Shown here piece by piece: positions 54,496 to 62,793 of a stretch of DNA of 64,000 nt (within the stretch, counting starts at the first letter, position 1; each line of letters begins with the position of its first letter). Source of the stretch: Mucilaginibacter tundrae. Its GTDB lineage: Bacteria > Bacteroidota > Bacteroidia > Sphingobacteriales > Sphingobacteriaceae. A program made the position numbers and the translations under genes. The notes below the pieces were generated by a model that was given only the letters and a program-made list of their open reading frames with translations, was not told where the DNA came from and made no database searches. The DNA lies in the NCBI RefSeq assembly GCF_013408825.1, contig NZ_JACCBZ010000011.1, forward strand, positions 73,953-137,952, read 5' to 3'.

Positions 54496-54979
54496 AACCT
54501 CCATTGGACACTCAGCATGCTTTTTAGAGAAGACCACTCGCTCAAAAAGAAAGGAGAATCGGCTATAAACTATAATATCATAGCCAAAATGGCCTTGAAT
54601 ATTATTGAATGCGAAACAGAATCGAAAAGCAGTAAATCACAAAAGAGAAAAACGGGCAGCTTTGGATGACGAGTTTAGAAGCAAGTTACCCGCTTGCTAA
54701 AAAAGTTAAAAGCGATTTCCCTGACCATACCAAGCTTACCAAGTTTCTTGTCCTTATTTTCTAGCATGAAAGACCCGCGCAGAACAAACAAAGGGCATCA
54801 TCTTTACCCACTGTGTTTAAATACTTTAAATTTCATTAACTGATTGCCTCTCGGTGCCCGCACTATGTATAATGGTGACATTCTTAGTCAGTTTATTTGT
54901 CCCTAAAAGATCATAAAATGCTTTTTAGAGCATGCACAAAATTATGCGTGCTTTTAAAAGTTTAAAAATGTGTGAGAAA

Positions 54980-55008
54980 CAAAAAACCCAACTCGCCAGA
55001 GTTGGGTT
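54980..55008 (-). terminator. Terminator downstream of the tRNA-Asn fragment
   Basis: AACCCAACTC (54985-54994) pairs with GAGTTGGGTT (54999-55008), 4-nt loop, A-run on the low side giving a minus-strand U-tract. It lies 18 bp past the 3' end of the tRNA fragment, as expected for a tRNA terminator carried with the att site. Confidence 0.85.
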
Positions 55009-55026
55009 AAATCATTGATTTTGAAG

Positions 55027-55070
55027 CTCCTGAGCCTGGACTCGAACCAGGTACCCTCTGATTAACAGTC
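55027..55070 (-). pseudogene. 3' half of tRNA-Asn(GUU), attachment-site duplicate
   Basis: The minus strand gives the anticodon loop CTGTTAA, stem strand TCAGA, a 5-nt variable region, a perfect T arm (CCTGG-TTCGAGT-CCAGG), acceptor CTCAGGA and discriminator G, with CCA not encoded. From the first anticodon base to the discriminator is exactly 40 nt, as in a normal tRNA. Upstream of the anticodon loop the sequence no longer pairs (ATAGA opposite TCAGA), so the 5' half is missing. This is the classic footprint of integration at a tRNA anticodon region. Confidence 0.8.
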
Positions 55071-55291
55071 TATGGGAGGCACTTTTCGATGCTTTGTTTT
55101 TTTATTAAATACTTATATATCAATATTTTATGTAAAATTCATTTTGTGATATTTTGCTGTTTTTTGCCATTTTTTGCCCATTTGTGTGAGAAATGTGTGA
55201 GAGTAAAATAGGCGATTTTGTGGGAAATTTGCGTAATTTCGCATGTTCTAAAAAATTTGTGTGAGAGAAATAGGCATTTTACCTAATTTTA

Positions 55292-56539
55292 ATGAAAATG
55301 GCAGTAAAAGTTAACTTATATTTAGATGAACGGAAGGTTGAAACCGGTAAAAAGGCACCGGTAAAAATCAGGTTATATATATCCCGAACAGATATCAGGC
55401 ACTATCCAACAGACATTCACCTGACGGCTCAACAGTTTCAACAATCCTATTTAACTGAAAAACCTAAAAAAGCTTTTCAGGAGATAAAAATATCTTTAGG
55501 TGCGATAGAGGCTCGGGCGAATAAGATCATTACCAAAATGGACGGCATATTTATCCTTGATAAATTTGAGCGGGAAATGTTTCGGTCGCAAGCCAGCACC
55601 ACAGATGTATGTGCCTACTATCACGATTACATAGATGAATTAACCAGATACGGTCGTGCCGGCACCGCTTCTAATTACCGGTTAAGCTTAAAGTCTATAT
55701 TGGAGTTTTCCGGAAAGGATAATAAACCAGCGTCAAGCCTATCATTTTCTCGCATTACGGTCGATTTTCTAAACAGGTATGAAAATTGGATGGTCGCCGC
55801 CGACAAATCCAAAACAACGGTGGGTATCTACTTACGGCCTTTAAGGGCTATATTTAATAAAGCTATGGAAGAAGGCAGCATAGCTGTGGAACTCTATCCT
55901 TTCAAAAAATATAAAATACCTACAGGGCAAAACATAAAGAAGGCATTAAGTAAAGACGAATTAAAAAAATTATATACTGCTCCAGTTGAACCAGGCAGCC
56001 CGAAAGAAAAAGCAAGGGATTTTTGGTTTTTTAGTTACCAGTGTAATGGAATGAATTTCCGGGATATTGCAGAATTGAAGTATAAAAACATCAATAAAAA
56101 GTCTATTTCATTTTTGCGACATAAAACGCTTCATACCACTAAAGACAAGCCCAAGCCCATTATTATTCCTTTAACAGAAACGATTAAAGCAGTAATAGAA
56201 CGCTACGGCACTCGCCCTTTTTTGCCTGACAATTATGTATTTCCGATATTAACTAAGAAGATGGATGAAGCTGAGAAGCTAAGGGTAAACCAAAACTTTA
56301 TTCGGTTTGTCAACCAGCATATTCAAAAACTGGCGAAAGATTTGGAATTGGATGCCGATATATCTACCTATTACGCAAGGCATTCCTTCACAACGGCAGC
56401 TATACGTAATGGCGCTAAAATGGAATTAATACAGGAAAGTTTAGGCCATCGTAGTTTAAATACCACCCAAAACTACTGGGCTGGTTTTGAGGATAATGTA
56501 AAGCAAGAAATAGCTGATAAACTGATGGATTTTGGATAA
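55292..56539 (+). CDS. Tyrosine-type site-specific integrase
   Basis: 415 residues, Bacteroidota integrase architecture: N-terminal arm-binding domain, SAM-like core-binding domain (about 100-200) and catalytic domain. Catalytic marks are Lys in FLRHKTLHTT, Arg-His in YYARHSFTTA (about 360), LGHRSL and the nucleophile Tyr in NTTQNYW (about 396). The first Arg of the family is not seen: the site reads CNGMNFRDIAEL. CTnDOT IntDOT also lacks this Arg, so activity is still likely. An alternative start is the ATG two codons later. It stands next to the tRNA-Asn fragment, so it probably integrates at that tRNA. Confidence 0.92.
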   Translation: MKMAVKVNLYLDERKVETGKKAPVKIRLYISRTDIRHYPTDIHLTAQQFQQSYLTEKPKKAFQEIKISLGAIEARANKIITKMDGIFILDKFEREMFRSQASTTDVCAYYHDYIDELTRYGRAGTASNYRLSLKSILEFSGKDNKPASSLSFSRITVDFLNRYENWMVAADKSKTTVGIYLRPLRAIFNKAMEEGSIAVELYPFKKYKIPTGQNIKKALSKDELKKLYTAPVEPGSPKEKARDFWFFSYQCNGMNFRDIAELKYKNINKKSISFLRHKTLHTTKDKPKPIIIPLTETIKAVIERYGTRPFLPDNYVFPILTKKMDEAEKLRVNQNFIRFVNQHIQKLAKDLELDADISTYYARHSFTTAAIRNGAKMELIQESLGHRSLNTTQNYWAGFEDNVKQEIADKLMDFG

Positions 56540-56543
56540 ATCA

Positions 56544-56578
56544 AGTTCGCAACCCGCATTTTGCGAACTATTATTTTT
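56544..56578 (+). terminator. Integrase terminator
   Basis: AGTTCGCAA (56544-56552) pairs with TTGCGAACT (56561-56569), 8-nt loop, followed by ATTATTTTTA. It lies 5 bp after the integrase stop codon. Confidence 0.75.
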
Positions 56579-56704
56579 AAAGCTTGTAGATCATCTCCAT
56601 TAGTCAGGAAATGAGCACACCATCACATATTTACCACTTAAGCAACCAACAGCGCGAGCCGGGTAAATAGTCAAGGCCGGGCCGCCTCTGAAAAGAAAAA
56701 CACA

Positions 56705-56824
56705 ATGGCCCGCTCTGCATGGCCTTTACTTTTTATCCTGGCGGCGGGCTATTTTTGCGGATGTGGTGAATATGAAATACAAGTCAATTTCCAGGTGCAA
56801 TGGTACAATAGCATACCATCATAA
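56705..56824 (+). CDS. Possible 39-residue lipoprotein-like small protein
   Basis: The ATG at 56705 opens a 39-codon frame beginning MARSAWPLLFILAAGYFCGC, with a basic/hydrophobic start and Cys18/Cys20 after a hydrophobic run, somewhat like a lipoprotein signal. The rest is short and polar with Trp and Tyr. No clear ribosome binding site and no homologue known to me. It could be a chance frame or an end of a decayed gene. Confidence 0.25.
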   Translation: MARSAWPLLFILAAGYFCGCGEYEIQVNFQVQWYNSIPS

Positions 56825-57046
56825 TTAGAATAGAGTGTAACTTGATCGGGTACTGGAAAATCGAAAGTTCGATTCATTTCATCCAAACAGGAACAATCAA
56901 GTTCAATGAACCCAACCCATAAAGGTTTGTATTTGGTCTAATATTTTTTTGGGTAGTGGTATCAATTTTTTCGTGCTTTAAAAAAACATACTTAGCCATA
57001 AGTATATTTATTAAATTCGTCATTCAATCATCAGCTTAAACCCGAC

Positions 57047-59833
57047 ATGAACCTTCCAAAAAGATTAAAAAACAAGTTAGAAGAAGAACCTTTGCTGGAT
57101 GGTATTGTAAAAACAGCACTCTCGCAATTTGGTAAAATACTGACCGATAACAAGTTGTATTTTTTCGAAGAATATACAGAACATGGCACCGCGCATATCG
57201 AAGGGGTGATTTTTTCCTCTGATAATTTGATCAAAGACGATACTTTCCAAAATATATTGAAACAAAAAGATATCGCTTTTTACATCTTGTCAGTGATCCT
57301 TCACGATTTAGGTATGCATTTAAGGCCAGAAGGCTTCTCAGCCCTCTTAAATGGTTCCTTCGATAAGATCAGAAATGAAAAACTTGATCATTTAACTTGG
57401 AATAATCTCTGGGAAGAATACCTAAACGAAGCTAAGCGGTTTAATGAGAAACAATTACTGGCAATTTTTGGCGATGCAACCTACGTCGTGACCATACCAC
57501 CGGTTGATAGGCCGGCGGAATTAACGGGTCATCATCGTCAATTGATAGGAGAATTTATACGCCGTAATCATCCCCGTCTGGCACATGAAGTAGCTTTGGC
57601 TGGTTTTCCAGGTGAAACAATATTGCCATTTGCGGCCGGTCTAACTGAACAAGAACGCAATCTTATAGGTCTGATCGCACGAAGCCACGGTACAGACCTT
57701 CGTTTTTGCGCAGATTACCTCGAAGAAGTTTTTGGTAAGCATGTTCGGCGCGTCCCACTCAACGTACATGCGATTTACCTTATGGTATTATTGAGAATTG
57801 CCGACTATATCCAAATTGATCGTGACCGTACTTCGGAGATTCTTATTCGACTCAAGACCTTCAGTAGTCCAATTTCTGAAATGGAGCACAATGCTCATTT
57901 AGCAATCACAGTTATTGATAATGAATATCAGGATGATCCAGAACGAATTTATGTAACGACCGCACCAAAGGATAGCAGAATGTATTTCAAATTACGGAAT
58001 CTTTTTGCAGGTATCCAAGGCGAATTAGACCGTTCATGGGCGGTATTGGGCGAATTATACGGTGATCGCCCTAATAAACCGGAGATTCGTTTTCGTAGGA
58101 TAGATTCTAATCTTGCTGAACCACAGTTGTTTGATAGTTTGGATTTTATCCCGGAACAGCTTTCATTTAAAGCTAATGAAGAATTGATCAAGTTGCTGAT
58201 TGCCCCATTATATGGAGATGACCCTACTTTCGGTGTTCGCGAATTACTACAAAACGCGGTTGACGCTTGTCGTGAACGGAAAGTGCTAGAAAATAATTTT
58301 GACTATCAAGGTGTTATAGATATTTCGATCGAAAGAACCGATGGTCAGATCTGGTTTACAATTACAGACAATGGAACCGGAATGGATACTGATATAATAA
58401 AAAAATATTTTTTAACAGTAGGAGCTTCTTTCAGAAAGAGTATGAATTGGCAAAAGGCCTTTGTAAGTGATAGCCGCCATACAAAAGTTAACCGAAGCGG
58501 TCGTTTTGGTATTGGTGTTCTGGCGGCATTTCTGTTGGGTGAGGAAATAGAAGTATCGACGCGAAAATTTGATACTACCGCGGGATTCCGCTTCACAACC
58601 GATATAAACACCGCACAAATCGAGTTGAAAAAAGATAATTCGTTGGTGGCTGGTACGCAAATCCGCGTTAAGTTAAATTTAGATACTTATCATAAACTTG
58701 ATCCTAGCCAAAAGAAAAGCGGAAGCGTTTCCTGGTTATCTTGGTATACGTTGGCCGAACCGAAAATAATATATAATTATAACAATAGCAGATATGGCGT
58801 AGAACATCCTAATCCCGGTTTAGAAAATCCGCTACCAGTCGATTGGAATGCTATAGAAGCTAAGGGTTACACAAAGTTGCTATGGACCTACAGTAATAAT
58901 TCGAACCCTGCACGATTTATATGCAATGGTTTAGTCATTCCTGCTGACCCACTTTCCGCGGGTTTGAAAATGAGCGCCATGAATAACCTTCCAAAGATCA
59001 GTGTTTTTGATAACGACGCTATCTTACCACTCAACCTCAGTCGAAATGCATTTACTGGTAAACTTGACTTTAAAGAAGTATTGGAAAAAGATGTCTATTG
59101 CGACTTTCTTGCGTACGTCTTGGCAACTCCAATTCGGTCGACATTTAGTGATAATGAATTCAGCTTGATGAAACAGTCGCTTCGTTATCCCGGCTTAACA
59201 CAAAAGTTCACGTATGATAGTTATGCCTTTGGCCCTATCGCCTATACTAGACTTGGCTATCCAGCAATGTTAAAACAACCGCTGCTTGGCAAGGAAGGGT
59301 TTATGTTGGATTACAATTATTTCATAAAGAAAAAAAGGTCAATAAATGGCCTCTTTATTCACACCAAAGGAAATAATCTACTAAACATGAAACTCAATAT
59401 AAAGGACTACTTCATCAAATTTGCCGCGAGTAAGTTGAGTGTCATTGATGATTATAAGACCGTTCTTCAGCCTATGAAAGAAAGCCAGGACTCGGTTGGT
59501 TACGCTTTAATGTTAAAGAAAGAAATTTATGATTACCTTTTTGACCCCAAAATTAAACGATTAAATAATGGCGTAAAAAAAAGGTCAAAGATCTTTTTTG
59601 AAGAATATGGCTGGATTGGCGTGAATCTAGGACTGGGTAAGCAATCGGTATTAAATAAAACTTTTCTTGAGGAAAATGTTGATTCAATCAACCTAATTCG
59701 CGAGTTTGAAATTAAGTCGGGAGCCGTAGGCAATAAAGTTTTTAACGAAATATTGGAGCGTTACATTGGTGATGATGTGGTGATCCCATATGACGTTGAG
59801 GAAAGGAAAAAAAAAGTACCCCTTAGCATTTGA
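57047..59833 (+). CDS. HD-domain protein fused to Hsp90-like (GHKL) ATPase; defence candidate
   Basis: 928 residues. The N-terminal part is an HD phosphohydrolase-like domain: EHGTAHIEGV (His46, His50), ILHDLGMH (His86-Asp87), further His residues near 165-180, and RIADYIQID near 250. The middle is an Hsp90-type ATPase: FGVRELLQNAVDACRER (Glu/Asn of the N box, about 395-411), TDNGTGM (about 440-446) and SGRFGIGVLAAF (about 484-496). The last 400 residues are unassigned. HD plus Hsp90-like fusions occur in predicted bacterial conflict systems, and this gene is integrative-element cargo beside an AbiE pair. The role is inference. Confidence 0.75.
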   Translation: MNLPKRLKNKLEEEPLLDGIVKTALSQFGKILTDNKLYFFEEYTEHGTAHIEGVIFSSDNLIKDDTFQNILKQKDIAFYILSVILHDLGMHLRPEGFSALLNGSFDKIRNEKLDHLTWNNLWEEYLNEAKRFNEKQLLAIFGDATYVVTIPPVDRPAELTGHHRQLIGEFIRRNHPRLAHEVALAGFPGETILPFAAGLTEQERNLIGLIARSHGTDLRFCADYLEEVFGKHVRRVPLNVHAIYLMVLLRIADYIQIDRDRTSEILIRLKTFSSPISEMEHNAHLAITVIDNEYQDDPERIYVTTAPKDSRMYFKLRNLFAGIQGELDRSWAVLGELYGDRPNKPEIRFRRIDSNLAEPQLFDSLDFIPEQLSFKANEELIKLLIAPLYGDDPTFGVRELLQNAVDACRERKVLENNFDYQGVIDISIERTDGQIWFTITDNGTGMDTDIIKKYFLTVGASFRKSMNWQKAFVSDSRHTKVNRSGRFGIGVLAAFLLGEEIEVSTRKFDTTAGFRFTTDINTAQIELKKDNSLVAGTQIRVKLNLDTYHKLDPSQKKSGSVSWLSWYTLAEPKIIYNYNNSRYGVEHPNPGLENPLPVDWNAIEAKGYTKLLWTYSNNSNPARFICNGLVIPADPLSAGLKMSAMNNLPKISVFDNDAILPLNLSRNAFTGKLDFKEVLEKDVYCDFLAYVLATPIRSTFSDNEFSLMKQSLRYPGLTQKFTYDSYAFGPIAYTRLGYPAMLKQPLLGKEGFMLDYNYFIKKKRSINGLFIHTKGNNLLNMKLNIKDYFIKFAASKLSVIDDYKTVLQPMKESQDSVGYALMLKKEIYDYLFDPKIKRLNNGVKKRSKIFFEEYGWIGVNLGLGKQSVLNKTFLEENVDSINLIREFEIKSGAVGNKVFNEILERYIGDDVVIPYDVEERKKKVPLSI

Positions 59834-60112
59834 GGAACTCAAACAACACATGAAAAAGTATCTTCACGCAGATTTACCTACATTGCATTAAATTCATAAA
59901 ACGCTTCGGAGACTCTTGAATTCAGATAGTTCGATCTTAGATTTATCTTTGTAAATCCTTATCAGATGGTTACCTAAGAATCAATTTCTTTTAAAATCGA
60001 AAGAAGATTTTTTTTTGCGAAATTTAAATTTCTACTTGTGCAGCGGCGAAGCTAGAGGTGAAAAATTGAACCCACGTGGTGCAATGAAGCCACCTGCCGC
60101 AACTGCCTGGCT

Positions 60113-60979
60113 TCAATTGTTATTAAATATTTTTTTAAACAACAATAATAACTCTTCTTTCACCTGACTATAAGGTGGTAATTGTTCATGCGGTATTTGA
60201 TGTGCAAGGCTATTTTTCCACGCTCCCGTAAGTTTTTTATCTACATCATCATTTAAAAATTGATTTATGGTAGTAAACTCCAAGTTTTTAAATTTCATTT
60301 TCTCATGAAATGCATCAACTATTACCAGCCATTCAATTTCAGTAAGCTTTTTTGATAGATACCATATATCAAAGTAATCCCTCGGTGCAGAATAGGAACG
60401 TTGTATTAACGCTCTCAATTTCTCCGACATTACCTCTTTTAAATCATAACAAGGGATAGTTTCATCTGCTAAGGCCAGTTTATCAGAATACGCATGTGTT
60501 ATGGGGCATATGCTAATAGGGAATAACATTTTTTCATAAAGGATGATCTCTATTTTTACGCTCGTTGCCCATCTTTCCGGGGGAGGTGGTGCCTGGTTCT
60601 TTAAATGATCGGCACCCCAAAACTTAATGATTGCTGCATAGCCGGTAGGCATATCCTTATGCTTCAATTTTTTTATAGAATCGATAAATAAAGGGATTTC
60701 TGTCCGTTGTGTTATCAGTTCGGTTATTTCCTGAAATAATTCCCGGTTTAATACAAATTCAGGGTTTACAGATGTAAAGTCCAGGTCTTCTGAAAATCGG
60801 TAATCAGGTATATAACACTTCTTCAAACAGGTGCCGCCTTTAAATATAAGACTATCCCGGCATATTGGAATGGAGAATATAGCATCAATGAAATGACCTA
60901 ATACCCAATCCTTATCTACTGTACTACGGGATACATTTTCATGCAGCGCAATTTTCTCTATTTCCTTCTTTAGTATCAT
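60113..60979 (-). CDS. abiEii: AbiEii/AbiGii-type nucleotidyltransferase toxin
   Basis: 288 residues. FKGGTCLKKCYIPDYRFSEDLDFTS (about 44-68) is the GG-T...R-x-S-x-D-x-D motif of DNA polymerase beta-like nucleotidyltransferases in the AbiEii family. A Lys/Tyr-rich PRDYFDIWYLSKKL segment near 205 is also typical. In type IV AbiE systems the toxin arrests growth on phage infection. Its ATG overlaps the stop of the AbiEi gene by 1 bp. Confidence 0.9.
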   Translation of the reverse strand: MILKKEIEKIALHENVSRSTVDKDWVLGHFIDAIFSIPICRDSLIFKGGTCLKKCYIPDYRFSEDLDFTSVNPEFVLNRELFQEITELITQRTEIPLFIDSIKKLKHKDMPTGYAAIIKFWGADHLKNQAPPPPERWATSVKIEIILYEKMLFPISICPITHAYSDKLALADETIPCYDLKEVMSEKLRALIQRSYSAPRDYFDIWYLSKKLTEIEWLVIVDAFHEKMKFKNLEFTTINQFLNDDVDKKLTGAWKNSLAHQIPHEQLPPYSQVKEELLLLFKKIFNNN

Positions 60980-61779
60980 TAATATTGTTTGTCTGTTAGA
61001 TTAAGCAATTCATCTTTGCTGATATTCAGCCTCAACTTCCAAGCTGCTACAAATTCACCTTTCTCTGTTCCCTGCGGATCAAAAAGGTTATACTTTCCAT
61101 TTATCTGCGCTTTTGCAAAAGCAATAAATTTATCCATCGATGGCTTTTCAAATAGTTCCACCAAAAATCCCATCCTTTTTGTAGCAGCACCATTGCCAAC
61201 CGATTTGCAATAATTGATCATCTTATCAGGATTAATCTCTGCCTGGGATAAAGCCCTTATTAGTTCAGCATAACCACCAGAATATTGTGGTTGATCAAAA
61301 CAGTCTATAATAGTCTTTTCAATATCCGTTATAGGATATTTTGTATTACCATAGCCGTTGTACATAATACCGGTTCGCTTACCAGGATTTATAGTGACAA
61401 ATTTATAAGTGGTTCCTAAAAGGGTTTTATCAGTCTTTCTATGTGTGGTCTGAATAAATATTGTATTAGAAAATTGTTCAGTTAATCCGTGTAGATTTAG
61501 CGCTGACCAATAAGCTACCGCACTGTTTTTTACCACAAATGTGCCGATCACGTTTTCATCACGAAAATTGACCTTGCAAAACTTCCCCCGTTCTATACGG
61601 GAAAGCAGTTCTTTATGGACTAAATTTTCAAGGACTTCGTTAAGGTTATCAAACTTTCTATTGATTTGATTTTCAATCTCATCAAATTCAAACAGCTCAA
61701 TTTCATAGTCATCCAGCAACTTCATAAATTCAAGTTGTTGCTGTGTGAGGTTGGATGATATGTAAACGCCATGTGCCAT
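60979..61779 (-). CDS. abiEi: AbiEi-type antitoxin and autoregulator
   Basis: 266 residues. The N-terminal winged helix-turn-helix spans about 10-75 (QQQLEFMKLLDDYEIELFEFDEI, ENLVHKELLSRIERGKF), followed by the AbiEi C-terminal domain with TTHRKTDKTLLGTTYKFVTI and DIEKTIIDCFDQPQYSGG. These are standard AbiEi features. The protein blocks the toxin and represses its own promoter by binding inverted repeats. A palindrome lies 19 bp upstream of its ATG. Confidence 0.9.
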   Translation of the reverse strand: MAHGVYISSNLTQQQLEFMKLLDDYEIELFEFDEIENQINRKFDNLNEVLENLVHKELLSRIERGKFCKVNFRDENVIGTFVVKNSAVAYWSALNLHGLTEQFSNTIFIQTTHRKTDKTLLGTTYKFVTINPGKRTGIMYNGYGNTKYPITDIEKTIIDCFDQPQYSGGYAELIRALSQAEINPDKMINYCKSVGNGAATKRMGFLVELFEKPSMDKFIAFAKAQINGKYNLFDPQGTEKGEFVAAWKLRLNISKDELLNLTDKQY

Positions 61780-61797
61780 ATTACTTCGAATGTCATT

Positions 61798-61822
61798 ATA
61801 AGACCTAAAAAATGGGTCTTAT
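61798..61822. promoter_or_regulatory. Palindromic operator candidate upstream of abiEi
   Basis: ATAAGACC (61798-61805) and GGTCTTAT (61815-61822) are perfect complements with a 9-bp spacer, 19 bp before the abiEi ATG. Position fits autoregulation by AbiEi, as known for other AbiE loci. It could also be a stem-loop in the leader. Confidence 0.45.
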
Positions 61823-62120
61823 CGTTACACAAAAAGTAAATGTACAAAGTTTCTTTTAAATACCCAACATTATTTAGAGCAGTCTTTGATAAACAAGCAG
61901 CCGCTTTTGTGACTGCTTGTTTACTTAATAAGCTTATTCAACAGCAAATAAACCATAATCAAAAAAAATAAAACCTAATATGCCTCATACCGTTATTTTG
62001 TAATATTCGGAGCTTCTCTTTTGTTCTGGGAATATTTGAAACCTTATATACTTAGTAACCGGCTTTGGCTCCTTCTCAATAGTTTGATTGATGGTAAACA
62101 AACTACTGGCTAATGTTTAG
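61823..62120. other. Gap between the AbiE operon and a regulator remnant
   Basis: About 300 bp. No coding frame of note. An AAACTTTG string (minus strand, about 61845-61852) is near the Bacteroidota -7 consensus but has A instead of T at the first place. Confidence 0.4.
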
Positions 62121-62645
62121 TTAACCACGATACAGTTGAGTGTATATGACGATAAATTAATGCTGTGGAACCCCGGCAAACTACCAGCCGACATTCCTTA
62201 GGAAAAGCTAACCCAAAAACATGCCTCCCATCCGCGTAACAAGCACATTGCAGAAGTATTTTTCCGTGCAGGCTATATAGAATCCTGGGGACGGGGCATC
62301 GAAACTATCTTATCAGCATGTCAGACAGCTGGTCTGCCCGAACCGTCATTTGAGGAAGCCTGGGGCGGTGTGGTAGTGACATTCTTCAAAGATATTTATA
62401 CGGAAGAATATTTGACGGGGTTAGGTCTGGATGAGCGGTTTAGGAAAGTATTACTAACAGTGAAAGCTAAAGGAATCATTTACAATTCTCAATATCAGGA
62501 ACTCTTTGGGGTTTCTAAGCGCACCGCATCGAATGACCTCAAAATACTGACTGAAAAGAAATTACTGTTAAAGATGGGAACCACAGGAAAGGGTACATAT
62601 TACACGTTGTATTGGGGCAATAAAGGGGCAAAAAAAACCTTATAG
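62121..62645 (+). pseudogene. Remnant of an AlbA/RecG-like ATP-binding transcriptional regulator
   Basis: One frame reads SVYDDKLMLWNPGKLPADIP, then a TAG at 62199-62201, then HPRNKHIAEVFFRAGYIESWGRGIETILSACQTAGLPEPSF and a C-terminal winged helix (QELFGVSKRTASNDLKILTEKKLL). This is the C-terminal half of the family 'ATP-binding protein/RecG C-terminal (HATPase_c_4)', whose normal text has WNPGGLP...HPS.PRNP.IA..F. The N-terminal AlbA_2 domain is missing and an in-frame stop at 62118 precedes the remnant. An ATG at 62370 could still make a 91-residue winged-helix protein. Confidence 0.75.
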
Positions 62646-62793
62646 GGGCAATTGCCACATAGCCCAGCGAGTATAGTTACAATATAACCATGACTGAAAA
62701 AGTTCGATTTTAGGTTTTTTAGCATCTGATACCATTGCTATCAGATCATACTTCGCTACCGTCCCAATCCTCACGAGCTTCCAAATCCATGAT

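Larger units (their letters stand above)
54969..55267. repeat. Four TGTGTGAGA direct repeats around the att core
   Basis: TGTGTGAGA occurs at 54969-54977, 55183-55191, 55194-55202 and 55258-55266, all in the same direction, on both sides of the tRNA-Asn fragment and just before the integrase gene. The last two are extended by GTAAAATAGG and GAAATAGG. Position suggests arm-type integrase binding sites. Confidence 0.5.
54056..55291. other. Non-coding junction region with tRNA remnants and repeats
   Basis: About 1.2 kb. It holds the right copy of the long repeat, two terminators, two tRNA-like 3' fragments and four TGTGTGAGA repeats, listed separately. A 32-codon frame at about 54666 shows nothing I can assign. 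The 13-mer ATGCTTTTTAGAG occurs at about 54517 and again at about 54918. Confidence 0.7.
56540..57046. other. Gap downstream of the integrase
   Basis: About 500 bp. It holds the integrase terminator and one small signal-peptide-like frame, listed separately. Otherwise I see nothing. Base composition is locally GC-richer around 56640-56770. Confidence 0.5.

Noticed and set aside
54273..54545. A 90-codon minus-strand frame as a gene
   Set aside because: It runs through a terminator and the tRNA-like remnant; it is a shadow of these structured sequences.
54666..54764. A 32-codon frame in the junction region as a transposase remnant
   Set aside because: Too short and without a recognisable motif.
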